Part shown: piece after piece, positions 35,501 through 45,600 of the stretch
How positions within the stretch are numbered: position 1 is the stretch's first letter
Layout: every line of letters starts with the position of its first letter
Assembly (NCBI RefSeq): GCF_000237925.1
Contig: NW_017386048.1
Location: 372,001-436,000, forward strand
DNA length: 64,000 bases
Origin: Schistosoma mansoni
Lineage: Eukaryota > Platyhelminthes > Trematoda > Strigeidida > Schistosomatidae
Direction of reading: 5' to 3'
Translations under genes and position numbers: made by a program
Notes under the pieces: generated by a model
What the model was told of the DNA's origin: nothing
Database searches by the model: none
The model's input: the letters and a program-made list of their open reading frames with translations, nothing else

Positions 35501-35778
35501 AACACAGTTAATGTATATATATACGTAAGAATGATTGATAGCCCATGCGAATATTGCAACTGAATCCTCTTACACTATTTTATTACAATTCAGACTTTAA
35601 AACTCATAGTGTCACAATATAGATTATCAAAGTAGTAATATCATTGTTTGATCAATATATATACTTTCTTTTTCATTCTCATAGATCTACATTTGGTGTT
35701 GACTGTCGGGAGGATGTGAAACAAGCTAACATATCCATTGAACCAATTAAACTATCCAGTGATATTTTCCAACCATAA
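17542..35778 (+). CDS. OSGEPL1: Mitochondrial tRNA N6-adenosine threonylcarbamoyltransferase (OSGEPL1/Qri7), 10 exons
   Basis: Exons: 17542-17663, 17703-17802, 17848-17942, 17986-18051, 21718-21847, 23422-23641, 24346-24509, 31955-32085, 33849-33923, 35685-35778. All junctions are GT-AG, phases agree, and the sum is 1197 nt (398 residues plus stop), close to the family length. The enzyme transfers threonylcarbamoyl to A37 of ANN-decoding tRNAs in mitochondria. Landmarks are [15 protein letters not shown], the metal-binding HMEAH, the SGGH nucleotide-binding loop, [17 protein letters not shown] and [11 protein letters not shown], and a C-terminal FGVD...[10 protein letters not shown]. The organellar member rather than cytosolic OSGEP is inferred from the overall match, including the C-terminus. 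The first three introns are 39-45 nt and later ones run to 7.4 kb, filled with antisense retroelements. The initial exon with the start and transit peptide is not resolved. Confidence 0.93.
18488..20517 (-). mobile_element. Non-autonomous gag-only LTR-like retroelement in OSGEPL1 intron 4
   Basis: Two 135-bp direct repeats (18488-18622 and 20383-20517) with few differences flank a minus-strand interior of 1.76 kb. Reading on the minus strand, a short leader is followed by gag from 20343, then a coding tail (18840-18601) that resembles a pol C-terminus and runs into the 3' repeat. No protease, reverse transcriptase or integrase core is present. I could not find a target duplication, and the repeat ends are not clear TG...CA, so the LTR boundaries are approximate. 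It lies antisense to OSGEPL1. Confidence 0.7.
18979..20343 (-). pseudogene. gag: Retroelement gag with CCHC zinc knuckle, frameshifted
   Basis: It starts at ATG 20343 ([20 protein letters not shown]), reads a capsid-like segment to about 20200, then loses frame through stops before resuming as a 361-codon open frame (20064-18979). That part contains [10 protein letters not shown] and a canonical [14 protein letters not shown] zinc knuckle (C-X2-C-X4-H-X4-C) near residues 60-80. An acidic, Asn/Ser-rich C-terminal region of unknown role follows. Similar long tails occur in Gag-like proteins of schistosome LTR elements. The interior of pol is missing. Confidence 0.7.
20809..21050. repeat. Foldback palindrome from two head-to-head RTE-like 3' tails
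   Basis: The left half begins TATTTATTTATTTAAACACC and the right half ends in GTGTTCAAATAAATAAATAAA. The two halves are reverse complements with moderate divergence along about 110 bp each. The centre, near 20925-20935, has the longest perfect part (GGGATACTGCCTGGG against CCCAGGCAGTATCCC). The right half is the 3' end seen at 31.26-31.34 kb and 37.7 kb; the left half is the same end inverted. Confidence 0.75.
21055..21430 (-). repeat. Dispersed 0.4-0.5-kb retroelement unit, diverged copy
   Basis: Same unit as at 29880-30318, 34140-34620, 37235-37770 and 49890-50405: GAGCCTTTGACC, CAACTCCCCTAG, CACCAACCC and GCTTTTCGTCCTCTCA are shared landmarks. It lies beside the foldback tail. Confidence 0.65.
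21905..22290 (+). repeat. tRNA-derived SINE family C with hammerhead
   Basis: The head reads TAGCTCAATGGTAACG (box A-like) then GGGATCGGATCC (weak box B). A hammerhead block follows and then a tail with TAGTGCACGCAGTG. ATGACAYTGATCACCACCCAGTGA occurs at both ends (21911 and 22246), a direct repeat of over 20 bp that could be a target duplication or part of the element. Diverged relatives are at 41.7, 45.1 and 45.6 kb. Confidence 0.65.
22070..22112 (+). ncRNA. Hammerhead ribozyme (type I) in SINE family C
   Basis: Core CTGACGA (22075-22081), stem II GAGC/GCAC with one A-A mismatch (22082-22095), GAAA (22096-22099), a very short stem III and the GTC cleavage triplet (22105-22107). Stem I pairs CCTTG (22070-22074) with CAGGG (22108-22112). 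All invariant core bases are present. Confidence 0.65.
25186..25258 (-). repeat. Short LTR fragment related to 50499-50838
   Basis: Shares AATAATAGTCCATAAATAGAT and TTACTATTCACTTATTATTCG with one end of the LTR family at 50.5 and 61.5 kb. Confidence 0.4.
25347..25768 (-). repeat. 3' LTR (422 bp) of the gag-only element
   Basis: On the minus strand it starts TGTTAGGATATTCACAAG and ends CGCGTTATAACA. It differs from 27711-28132 at two positions by eye. Confidence 0.93.
25786..27669 (-). CDS. gag: Gag-protease-integrase C-terminus fusion, 627 residues
   Basis: One uninterrupted frame. Residues 1 to about 230 are a capsid-like region ([20 protein letters not shown], then [12 protein letters not shown]). 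Two zinc knuckles lie near 273-306 ([13 protein letters not shown] with X3 spacing, and [14 protein letters not shown], canonical). An aspartic protease lies near 355-440 with [13 protein letters not shown] (D-T-A triad) and [12 protein letters not shown]. It then passes directly to an integrase C-terminal domain ([29 protein letters not shown]) and a basic tail. Reverse transcriptase, RNase H and the integrase core are missing without loss of frame. It would need enzymes from a full relative. The stop sits next to the polypurine tract. Confidence 0.9.
   Translation of the reverse strand: MDPVKLEELFKQQLKLMEMFTQTQISSRVSCTPTIPQSVDGITSGISEFLYDPDANITFDTWFRRYEDLFKVDLADRDDSWEVRLLLRKLGPSELDKYCNYILPQNPRDRSFDATVQTLSQLFGDHHSLFNTRYRCLKLVMNESDDFLTHVGIVNRECERFKLKSLTDDQFKSLVFICSLQSPKFSDIRTRLLNRLEQDPTLTLNAIADEYQRIVNLQRDTTLVQSGGQGGCEVHAVQRQNKSPRSTTGGPTKASAPSFSNHSRPVHKKPPSPCWHCGAWHYVKFCPFKQQLCDRCHKVGHKSGFCQSHRPNSRRNAQTQHRYPKKPVPSSGSLAAVFHTHAATRRKFLTLSINGQPVRLQLDTASDITILSKDTWRTLGQPPIKPSSQTAVSACGGHLRLHGELNCCISFRDTTFNGTCYITKSPLNLLGLDWFEELGLANLPISTICNQVQTPATTQQHATDLQNRFIELLQPGWKLRTIHSAMAPRRVTRQNPRMQNTRIPYKVGAKVYVRDYRHGYDRWIEGEVAKRQGKVMYEVRVNKEVWTRHHNQLRPRDAKEKVGIINRVPLDLLLDTFQLPPMPTTEATESSNQAEHSSGSSSLPRRRSKRKRRKPKNCQVNPRLRRY
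27711..28132 (-). repeat. 5' LTR (422 bp) of the gag-only element
   Basis: Pairs with 25347-25768. The transcript would start here on the minus strand. Confidence 0.93.
28310..28880 (-). pseudogene. Gypsy RNase H/integrase zinc-finger relic
   Basis: The minus strand reads, across shifts, an RNase H end ([11 protein letters not shown]-like, then a DAL-type motif), [15 protein letters not shown] and an integrase zinc-binding region ([11 protein letters not shown]). It resembles the Gypsy group of the neighbouring gag-only element but is much older. It ends about 180 bp from that element's 5' LTR. Confidence 0.6.
28982..29285 (+). pseudogene. BEL/Pao retrotransposon protease-RT junction fragment
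   Basis: Encodes [20 protein letters not shown], then [20 protein letters not shown] and PYAIRTLL. This is the conserved LIGCD...H.VLE....PYAIRT.LGW segment between the BEL/Pao protease and reverse transcriptase. It is truncated on both sides. Confidence 0.7.
29300..29545 (-). pseudogene. Gypsy integrase C-terminal fragment
   Basis: The minus strand reads [12 protein letters not shown], a [10 protein letters not shown] segment and LDTFNL, aligning with the integrase C-terminus inside the 627-residue ORF ([20 protein letters not shown]). It is a degraded piece of the same lineage. Confidence 0.6.
29880..30318 (-). repeat. Dispersed 0.4-0.5-kb retroelement unit (inverted partner of 34140-34620)
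   Basis: Near-identical in reverse complement to 34140-34620. Landmarks are CCGAAGCAGGTGG, CCAACTCCCCTAGGTGG and GCCGTACCAGGGCATTTGGG. It abuts an RTE-type reverse transcriptase in the opposite orientation at about 30310. Confidence 0.7.
30310..31340 (+). pseudogene. RTE/SR2-like reverse transcriptase fragment lacking YADD
   Basis: Starts inside the polymerase ([18 protein letters not shown]). It then jumps from SNGGVEY to [13 protein letters not shown], removing the segment that should hold the YADD catalytic box. It continues with [23 protein letters not shown] and LLYAC, a TAA at 30705-30707 and a TGA shortly after, then [25 protein letters not shown] and NRSQW. The 3' end (GTGTGGCGCATATGTATCTGG) runs into an AAATAAATAAATA tail at about 31320-31340. 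Dead insertion in OSGEPL1 intron 7. Confidence 0.85.
34002..34125 (+). other. Possible alternative terminal exon of OSGEPL1
   Basis: After an acceptor AATATTTTCAG the sequence stays open in the phase left by the 33849-33923 exon for 40 codons ([16 protein letters not shown]...) and then stops. It has no family match. The 35685-35778 exon does match the C-terminus of the family, so this is at most an alternative end. Confidence 0.25.
34140..34620 (+). repeat. Dispersed 0.4-0.5-kb retroelement unit, no 3' tail
   Basis: Forward copy from GCCCTGGTACGGCCG to CTCGCACAATTAAATG. It lacks the GGCGCATAT...AAATAAATA tail present at 37.7 kb. Situated in the last OSGEPL1 intron. Confidence 0.7.
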
Positions 35779-35874
35779 GTAGTAGTACTCACTCCTGTTT
35801 AAACTTTGGAATTTTTGTCAATAATATGTATAAAATTAAGAGTGATTGCAAGAATTTTATGACGTGATTTCTTG

Positions 35875-35880
35875 AATAAA
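35875..35880 (+). promoter_or_regulatory. Polyadenylation signal of OSGEPL1
   Basis: AATAAA about 97 nt after the TAA at 35776-35778, with no closer canonical signal. Confidence 0.6.
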
Positions 35881-36339
35881 AGAAATATATTCTAAGAAGT
35901 TTTGCTTTATATTTGAACGAATAAATCCCGCGGTTGTCAGACACCGGTTTAAATGAATAACCAAAAAAATACGTATGTTTGTAAGAATTTAAGAGATTTG
36001 AACTTCAAGAACAAATTGAACATTTCGCTCGGCAATGCGGCTCAAACATCCAAATATAAATATATGATGTACTGCCACCATGACTAAATTGGAGTCGGAA
36101 ATTGGAACCGTTAAATGTGTCAGCTTAGTGTATTCTAACAAAAAATATACTCACAATAGGATTTCATAGCTTCGTGTTAATTCTTTGATGGGGTTATGAG
36201 TGAACATCACTATGTAGCCTTCTTAATTTACTGCGATTACCTGGTCAAAATCAATTTATGATGTATGTCATCATGAAAATAAAATTATGTCTATAAACTT
36301 TCATTGCTAACAATTATTGCAGCATATATACATGGATAT

Positions 36340-36545
36340 GTTTTGTGTGCTGTTGAGTAGCCCCATAGCGGGATGAAACGCCCATCCAATGCTTTAAATT
36401 TCCCAATAATTTTTTTAGCTTTGATCAATTCATGATTTCAATGAGATTATCAGTATGGGGATTATAGTATTTTCATAGCTGAAATCACGAGTCATTCTTT
36501 GCTAGACCACCATTGAAAACTCAGATGGACTCGTGGTTTCAACTC
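36340..36545 (+). repeat. Degenerate SINE family B copies
   Basis: TTGAGTAGCCCCATAGCGGGATGAAACGCC-like sequence keeps the hammerhead outline with a lost core (TTGAGTA) and an ATC site. The family's GATTTCAACT tail appears twice, in opposite orientations. It lies between the two convergent genes. Confidence 0.45.
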
Positions 36546-36614
36546 TGAAAATTTAGTGAAATTAACAAAACAACTAAGAAATAAACAATACATAAGTAGA
36601 ATTATAATAAGCAA

Positions 36615-36620
36615 TTTATT
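36615..36620 (-). promoter_or_regulatory. Polyadenylation signal of the coiled-coil gene
   Basis: AATAAA on the minus strand, about 39 nt after the TAA at 36659-36661. Confidence 0.6.
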
Positions 36621-36658
36621 TACAACAATGAGAAAAAAAATTTGCAAAAGAAATCAAT

Positions 36659-39600
36659 TTAGGATGGATTACACTCTTGAGGTGGTGTAATAGTATTTGA
36701 AGTTTTTCTATGAAGTGAATTAGGAGCTGGTGCTGTTACTGTTGATGAATTTCTCGGAACCTTCTGACTGATAGGGTTGATGTTAGTGTAAATGTTATCT
36801 CGTTTTTTCTGATCACTGCATGACGATGGAATTTTATTAAGTTCATTTGAGTTCATATTGTTATGGACTTCTAAAGATGGTTTCTAGAGTTATAATGAAT
36901 TACAAATAAAAAAAGGAAAAAACAGTGGTGTTTACAGTTGCAAAATTAATATTCAAGAAAACAATGATGTAACAACAGAAACTTTATAGGCGTATAATAA
37001 TTGATACTGGTAAAAATCTTTCTTGTTGACAGTCGATGAAATATGTCGCTTTAAGACTGATCTGTCTTAATACCTGGTCTAAAAAAATGGGGTGAAGTGG
37101 TCACTTAAACGGTTCTAACTGGTTAATGACATGCGAAACATCTGTACGGATACGAGATGGTCAGATAGATTCGATAACTTGCGACAACTTTATGAAAGAC
37201 GGAGCGTCTGTCTATATTTATGAATAAACAAGTTACTATGCAACAAGCCTCCAACTGCCCTGGTACGGCCGAGGGTCGGGAGAGTCAGCTCTCCCTCTCC
37301 AAATACTCTCGCATGGCCACGCGTATACAGCCACTGATAGAGATGTCCTGCTAACTGCTCTTTCGCGACGGGCTTGTTGTTTACGGGATTGAGAGGACGA
37401 AAAGCGAATGTCCGACGCCTTAACCGGGTTGGTGGACACGGAAACTCCACTTAGGGGAGTTGGGAAAACCTGTTTCCAAACCAATGGTGCACCTGGGCTC
37501 TAGGACCCTGGGGGCACAAATGGCGTATGAACCAATTGTTGGTCACCGGCTTCCATGGGACTGCATCTCCTAACGATGCCCCACGGCCTTGTGGATCAGT
37601 CCTTTAGATCGAAGGCTCCGGGTGTGGTCCCCTAAGAAAACCACCTGCTTCGGTTTGGGCACCTGGGAAGTATCACAGCCCTCACACAAATCAAGAGACT
37701 TGTGTGGCGCATATCTATTCGGTGTCCCTTCGTACCAATATTTATGTCTTCAAATTAAGAAAAAATAAATATGCAATGATTTTGGGTTGCGAAATACGAC
37801 CAATGAAAGGATAAAACAAGCAGTTCGGAAATATTTGTTCACTAGTATCTTCAAACCAAAGCTTCAGTCAGTCAAACAAACGCAACACAGAACCTGGCAC
37901 ATACGAGCATCGGTTTACGTTGCCATGTCTCATTAGCACAACGAGATGAATTTGGGAAAACCCGAGTATTAGGGGTAGTAGCAGTATTCATGGAGACATA
38001 AAAGATTAGGCATCCAAGATACAATTGAAGAAAACATAAATTGGTGAAATAATCAGAAAGAGTTTATGAGGAATTTATGAAGACAAATAGTGGGCTATTG
38101 CGAACGATTCTAAGCCATGTCAACCAAAGTCTCTAACCATTGGTTTACATGGTAATGCTTACTTGCATGTTATTGGCTGAACCCAACCTCTATGGATTAT
38201 ACTAGCTGGCGTAGAAGAGTTTAGAAGTAGGTAAGGAGTAGCCAAACAAAAAAAAGAATCAACCCATGCAGTTAATCGCTGCTAATTCTAACTACAAGTG
38301 TGAACCTTTTGAATGAAGACCACATGATAATCATCATTTGTGATGATAGGATTAAAGACACTAATTATTAAAACAGTTTTCAACAGAAATAGCATTTCAA
38401 GGTTGAACAATACAATGAACACTTTGAAGTTATCAAATAAAACATGTTAGAAAAATAGGCCAGCAATAACAATAATAATATTCACCTGTTTCAAAGGTTC
38501 TTGCTTAGGAATTTGCCAAGATGGATTGAGAGGTTTCGGCGCTGCAGGAGTAAGAAAAAATTCATCTTTTTTATTTTGTGGTTGAGGAATAGTAGGACCA
38601 TCAGTGAATTCGGATGGTCGACGATTAGCATCCTGATGATTTTTACCAATAATGGCATGAATGGAACGGAGTACATCCTGTGGTAATTGAGTTGTGCTTT
38701 CCGCTAAAGGTCCATGTTGTAAAAAGCTAAAATCCTGAAAATATATTAATAACGAAAAGTCATTTAATACAATACAAAAACAAATCAGTATGTTTTACAT
38801 TGTTTATCCTTTGAGAATAATTCATAATGGTACATGTATCATTTCACTGAAATTTGTATTTTTCAGAACATTTCCTTGTGTATTTACCATTTTATTGTTC
38901 AGCAGAGAACTATTGTTCGTTTATTAACTGCGATGAACAGTACTCGACATTCGATTTGGAGGTTATATGGTTCAATAATAAATCTCAGGTTGAAAAACAT
39001 TCACTGATGAAAGTTTTCAAATCAGTACAAGATGATATCAGTTAGTGATGAAATATACCTTCGAATAATTAAATCTCTATGTATTACCTCTTCGATAGAA
39101 ATAACACTTTCTGCGCTAGCATCCTATTTGTAGCACTACCACGTTGACTGTGTTAGTGTAGACGATAATGAATGAAAAATAATTTCTCAATTGGTTTCGC
39201 GTACCAAAATTAGGCTAGACCCATTGTACAGATACAGATACAAGTTAGATACAATAGAAGCCTACTCTCGTACTCCAGAACTATGTATATTTAATTACGA
39301 TAAGCTTTACCGCAACCATTGGGAATTCATATCAAACAAAGTGTAAATTAAACAGCTTTAAAAATCTCCTTTGTTGAAGATAACTGTGTCACGCGTACCA
39401 ACAAATGACAGAGTAAATGATAAATGGTGGCTGCATCTAGAGTCAGTAATGACAATCAACAGTCGAAATAATAACAAGAGCACTCAAATATGAATGTTGT
39501 TGCACTTAAACAAAGATCCAAAGAATGCACAAAAACTTGAAATAACTGTTACAAAGGTTGAAAAAATGTAATCAAAATAATAAATACAGTAGATGTTATT

Positions 39601-42600
39601 AGTTTATGTAAATGCTTCAGAATATTATATAGCAAGTGACGTACTTTTCACTGGTAGGGGCGGCCAAACCAAAACATGGCATCAGTCTATAAAGTCACTA
39701 ACTTCTGGTCTGAGCCATGTTGGTGGCTGCAGGCTACTTGGTTGAGGGTCTGTGCGACTATCCTAACCAGTGGTTGGAGACTCTGTGTGATATGGCACAG
39801 AATCGGTCACAATGGCGTAGGTGTATACATTCTTTGTCTTCCTTTAAACCATGTGATTAAAATTGTTTATACTTTTCTTTCTGCGAAATATTTCTTTCTC
39901 CTTCTATCATATCCTTATATGTAGTGGTTTTTTATATATTACTACCATTAAAGTGACTGCTTCTATGAATTTGGTGTTCATGTTGTTGTGCTAATGAGGT
40001 GTAGCGACTTGGACCGATACATATATGTGTCTGGTCCTACGTAGACGACTGACGTTTCACAACACATTTAGAAATGATCGAAAATGCTAGTGTTTACAGA
40101 ATGATTGCAAGTAGTATAAGTCAATACACGAAAATGAGATAAATGAGAAGAGGAAGACAGTGAATGCAAATGAACTTATGATGAAATCATCATCTGTTGA
40201 TAAGAGCCAGGTCGGTTGTTAAGTGTGATATCGTGGTAAATCAGTCACAGTAGCGCAACTGCAATAGTATTACTGAATCCCTATTTTTCTGTACTGCATT
40301 TCTTATATTTAGATTCTTATCGTTTTCGGCTTTTCATTTTGTTGATTTCATGTCGCTGTGGTGATATGATCTGTAACAACTTGAATCGATACACACTCGT
40401 GCTACTTTCTACATCGATAACTAACTGACTGACATTAAAGTAAAGCCTGATCATGAAGATGAATTGTATACTGTAAAAGTGGTATAAACATCACTCACAG
40501 GATCTAATTTTTTCGAATGCAAATCGGTAATCGGTTTGGAACAATTATCGATATATTCCTTTTTCAACATCGGAGCAGAAGACAATGGTGAGAGAAAATG
40601 ATCCGATTTGCTGGTGGTAGGTGATTTAACTTTTGATCTAGGCAATTCCGTAAGTGGTTTACGTGTTGAACTATGATATCTCATAGGGCCATTATCAAGA
40701 GTGACTGCTGATGATGAAGATGACGATGATGATAAGACTGGATGGGAAATTTTGTTCGGAGAGGAATCCTGGAACCGCTACATGATAGAAATCATATTCG
40801 GATTGATGAATTAGAAACGGATGATTTCTTTTCAAAACGTTACATTAATTATCAATAAAAACGAATTTAACACACATGTATAGTTTTTAGCAATGGGTAA
40901 AAATTGATAATCGCACTTGAACTACAGACAGTAGAGGTGGAATTGTATATTCAGATAACTAATAATCCATACAACCGAAAGTACACAGTTCATGCAATCA
41001 TTTACTTGTACACAAAATATACATTGCATTGCTTAAGAGATTAATACTGCCTATTCAATGGTCAAATATTTTTCTAGTAGCATTGTATTGTACAAGCTTA
41101 TCTACATGATAGCCTCATAAACTCACTACAATAATCCGAAAGTATTTATAATATAATCAGTGTAAAGGTATATGAATATGTTCGGAGAGTATTTACTAAA
41201 GCAAGAAGAATGAACACAGAAATCCCTGTCGGTAATTAACATTACTGAAGTAGAATGTTTAATGTGATCCAATAAATTCTGTATTGAGTTTATTACCTTT
41301 GTGTTAAGGAATTCATTAGTCAAGAGATAATGTTATATAAGGATCTTTTGCAAATTCTAATTACTCTAATAGGGTTTTTCTGTAAATATGTACTGATACA
41401 ACAAACAATAATATGAACAATAATAGCAATAACGGGGCGGACTTGCATGCATATAGCACACAACAATACTGTCATGCACTGTCCCATCACCCTTGGCAGA
41501 TCAGGCAACCAGAAAGTCACGAGAACATCATCAGGGCATACGACAGGATATGTATGTACATACATATATACAACAAACAACATAGTGTGAAATGCTCGAA
41601 AAAAGTTAAAACATCCTGATTGGATAATATTGTCTTCATTGAAATGATAAATGTATAGCGAATATGGAGGTTTTTTAGATAATTAGTTTGCATAAAGGCA
41701 ATCAAGACTACGTAAAGGTCAAAGGACAGTCCTAACTATTTGATAACATCTCAGACTGTAAAGCTGGATGACCCAAGTTCGAATCCCCAGGGGAGCATCA
41801 GTTCCCTTAATATTGTAGGGAACTAATTGCCGGCTAGTACGAAATCCAGGTCCGAGGTTTTTCGTTAACTACGTCCAACCACTTAATACTTGAGCATAGT
41901 GCATGCGATGTTGAGTCATTCAGAACAGTGGGCACATTGCAACTATACGGATAGAATTTAGCGAGTATTAAAGAATAAGACAAACATGACACTAGTGCTT
42001 CTCTTCACGCTGTGTAGTTTCTGTCGTCCAATTATTCCCTGAACTAACAAAAATTTTTCGGGTTTGAAAATAGGTTGGCTAAGAAAGTATGTGCAATATA
42101 CAAAAACCACTGACACTTACATGGAGAACAGGTTTTTCTTCAGATTTTGCTAAACCTGTAGATTCTGTAACAGATACAGTAGGACGACTGCGTTTATTAT
42201 CAGATGAATGCTCGGGAGACTGTTGAGCGCGTTTAGGCGAAGTGATAACATTAGCAATTGCTGTAACTGCAGCACCGACGCGAGAGAAGATTGATGTAGA
42301 TGAGGTTTCGGAAGATTTACGAGAAGACGGCGAAGATGTTTTGTTTGTTATAAGAGTATTAACTGTAGTCAATGAGTCTAAGAAGAAAACAATGTTGAAC
42401 GTGAGCGTAATAAAAAGAAAGAAATATGAAGAGACGTATTAAAATATAACAATCAATTGTTTATTGTTTCAGATAAATTTACGTGATAACAGTATTAAGT
42501 ATAAGGAATAGTACACTTACGAAGAAACTTTGATAAAAAGAATGTGATTTCCTCTAAACGATTTAGCATTAGACTGAATAATCTGATCATGCAAAAAGCT

Positions 42601-45600
42601 GGAAACTGTGGCATGATCTTTGGAATTCAATTTAAAGACATGTTAACAGTATTTCTAACACCGACAAATTAGCACCCTGACGTCGATTTACTTGAGTACA
42701 CCGTCGATATTTTCTGCTAAAAGCAAGATAACTTTTGGGCTACATAATGAGGAGTATTGAATTACGATAGATCATTTTGAATTCTTCATTTTATTTGATG
42801 ATCTGCAAAAATTCAGGCTTTATAATTGATAAGTCGATGGTACAACTGTGAAGTCCTACCCTCAACATATGAACATATATTGAATAATTTACATTACGAC
42901 AAATGACCGCACGTTGAATGGGTTATACAATCTTTCTGACGATTTCATTGCTACTATTCTACGTAAAAATTTCAGTAATTGTTATTGTAGATCCTTCAGA
43001 ATTCTCAGTCACAGATGTAACGCCTCTCCATCACAGTTATGCTACCTTAATTATATAGGGATATATGGTGAGATGCCCAATGACCTAACCTAACAGTTAG
43101 GTCAACTGAATGAAGAATGAGTTATCTACAAGCTAACTTCTTTTAATTGCTTAAGAAACTTTACCATGTGAATCTTGTGCTTATATTTCGTATATAATTA
43201 AGATATTTTAATGCATGAAAGACCTATTCATCTAGCTAGCGGTTTTGTTTTTGTTTTCTACCCATCCGAGGGGTGAACTCAATAAATGCAGTCTCACGAG
43301 TATCCATCACTCGGCTATATCATATCTCAAAGTACATCTAACGACAAGCGTTCTGTTCCTTGATTTTAACAAACAAATCACTAACTCTCCATAACAAAGT
43401 ATGAAAAGGAAATGAAACAATTTATAACTTCTCATCAGTGGTATCAGTCAGTCAGTAAACGTAAGATTTGGTGGGAATATGCGTCAATTGCTGTTCCCAC
43501 ATCAGCAGAACCCAATGAGTAAAAGTAAACTATGATGCGGAACTCAGGATTTGGAGGAAGACAGAAAAAGAATACTAATGAGGTCGATTTCCGGCGGTGT
43601 CACCAATCGTCTCACACAGGGAGGTCTGTGCTTATTTACCCAGATCAACTCAGCGCTCTATGGTTTTAGGTACAGATAATATGTCGTGCTTCGCTTACTG
43701 GTAGAATTTTATTCAAGATACTCTTATGTTAAACAGTATTAAGAATTGTGTTATTCCTTTATGTTGAAATAATCGCAACAGTTAGGTGAAAAACTGTTTA
43801 GATTGATCAGATTGTGAATCTTCATCGACTAGGTAGGTTGAGACTTGTATTATGTATGCTTAACCACCTATTATCTCGACGAGCAATGTTAACTGGCAAA
43901 GATATAAGTTGAAAAAAGCTAGGTGTAGTCACATCAAAACATATCATTAGTTCATGAAATCATTGACTATTAAGTCTAAGCCATGTTGGTAGATGCAGAC
44001 TACCTAGTTGAAGTCAGTGAAATAAATCTGATCAAGTGGTTGAAGAATTTAGATAAGATGGTTCAGATGCTTTAACTTCCTCGAGATCTTCAGTGCCAAC
44101 ATCCCTTCACACATAATTTTCATTCAATTTTTTTCAGATCACATACTTAATGTTTAACCTTACCAATAAGATTATCATTGTTTAACATTGCAATAGCTAA
44201 TAATCTCATAATTCATGGTTTATGAAAAAGTTAATTTACAAGAAACAACTAGTTTAATTAATACTAACTTTCTTGATCCGATTGTACACAAGGAGTTACA
44301 TTATTACAATTCATTGAGCTTGATGAATTGATCAAAGGAGTTGATTGAATAGTAGATGAATTACTACAATGGACATCAACTTTATTGGAAGATAAATTCT
44401 GACGAACATTATCTGCAAAAGCAACAGCCATTCTAGGATCACATAGTTTATTCACTAATTCACGATAATGAGATACGCGTTGTTGTAGTTTTGACGATTT
44501 TTCAAACATCTAATTTATTTGAAAAGTATATAAACTATTATTGATAGAAACAATGTATAAATAGGTGTTAGAAAATAAATCCATCGAAAAGTAGATATAG
44601 TTTTGTGGGATGGCGATTTAGAGGTTATAGTGTTCAAAGTTCACTATCAGATTGTAAGTTCCAGATGCACTTTAGTTTATTTGATTTGAAAAGCATACCT
44701 AGCCCTCATACTTAAAGAGTGGCTCGACGCCAAATCTCTACTCGGTAAACAAGTAACAAAAAAGGTAAACCTTTTAAATATTGGAACAGAATAATGTTTA
44801 GGCGATAGACATTAATACGATTGTATGGATTTAATTTCTCTAAATCAAACATTGACAGCTATTTTGGTAGAGTTTTGTTTTTTGAGTTGGATAGTTTGGT
44901 CGTGGGGCTTTCATCGCTGTTCTAGACATCATCAGCACAAACTTCAGTTTGTACTGACGATGTCCACTTGAGCTACAAATCTTCTCCATCATCTCATTGA
45001 CAGTTAGCTTTAGTTTTTCTAAAACCTGACATATAGCAAATTATATAATATAGTACCTTTGACATACACAGTACATTAATACTTATATAGTGTCCCATGG
45101 ATAAGTAGCTCATTTATCAAGCAGAGAATAGGGTTTACTATTAATTGATCACTGGGTAATGACCACTGTTATTTTTGCCTAGCTCTTTAGTGCTGGTCAA
45201 ACTCTATCGGCCAAGCTGGAATCCCACAGGGAGCATCCGTTCTCTTGTGATTACAAATATACTATACTGGCCGGTACCAACTAACACGAAACATGCCCAA
45301 TAATTCCTGATGGCTATTTTTAACCGCAAAGCGAAGAACAGCGCACTCGACTTCTATTCATGCTTTCGGTGTACAAATGCATCTTGTTGATCCAGGTTAG
45401 CACAGACGTTTAGTTCAATTCTCATACTGACTTCTTCAGACAATCCCAAACGACAAAAATAGTACGATGTCGTCGCTTAGGCCTAGAATGAACCCATAAA
45501 AAACATGATACATGAAATTCAATAGTGATTGGAAGACATGTCAATGGTTATTAATCGATGTTAGAATGATATATCACTCCCATCGGAGATAACAGTAAGT

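Noticed and set aside
38491-38686. Overlapping plus and minus ORFs
   Set aside because: These are shadow frames of exon I, whose real frame reads QHGPLAESTTQLPQD.
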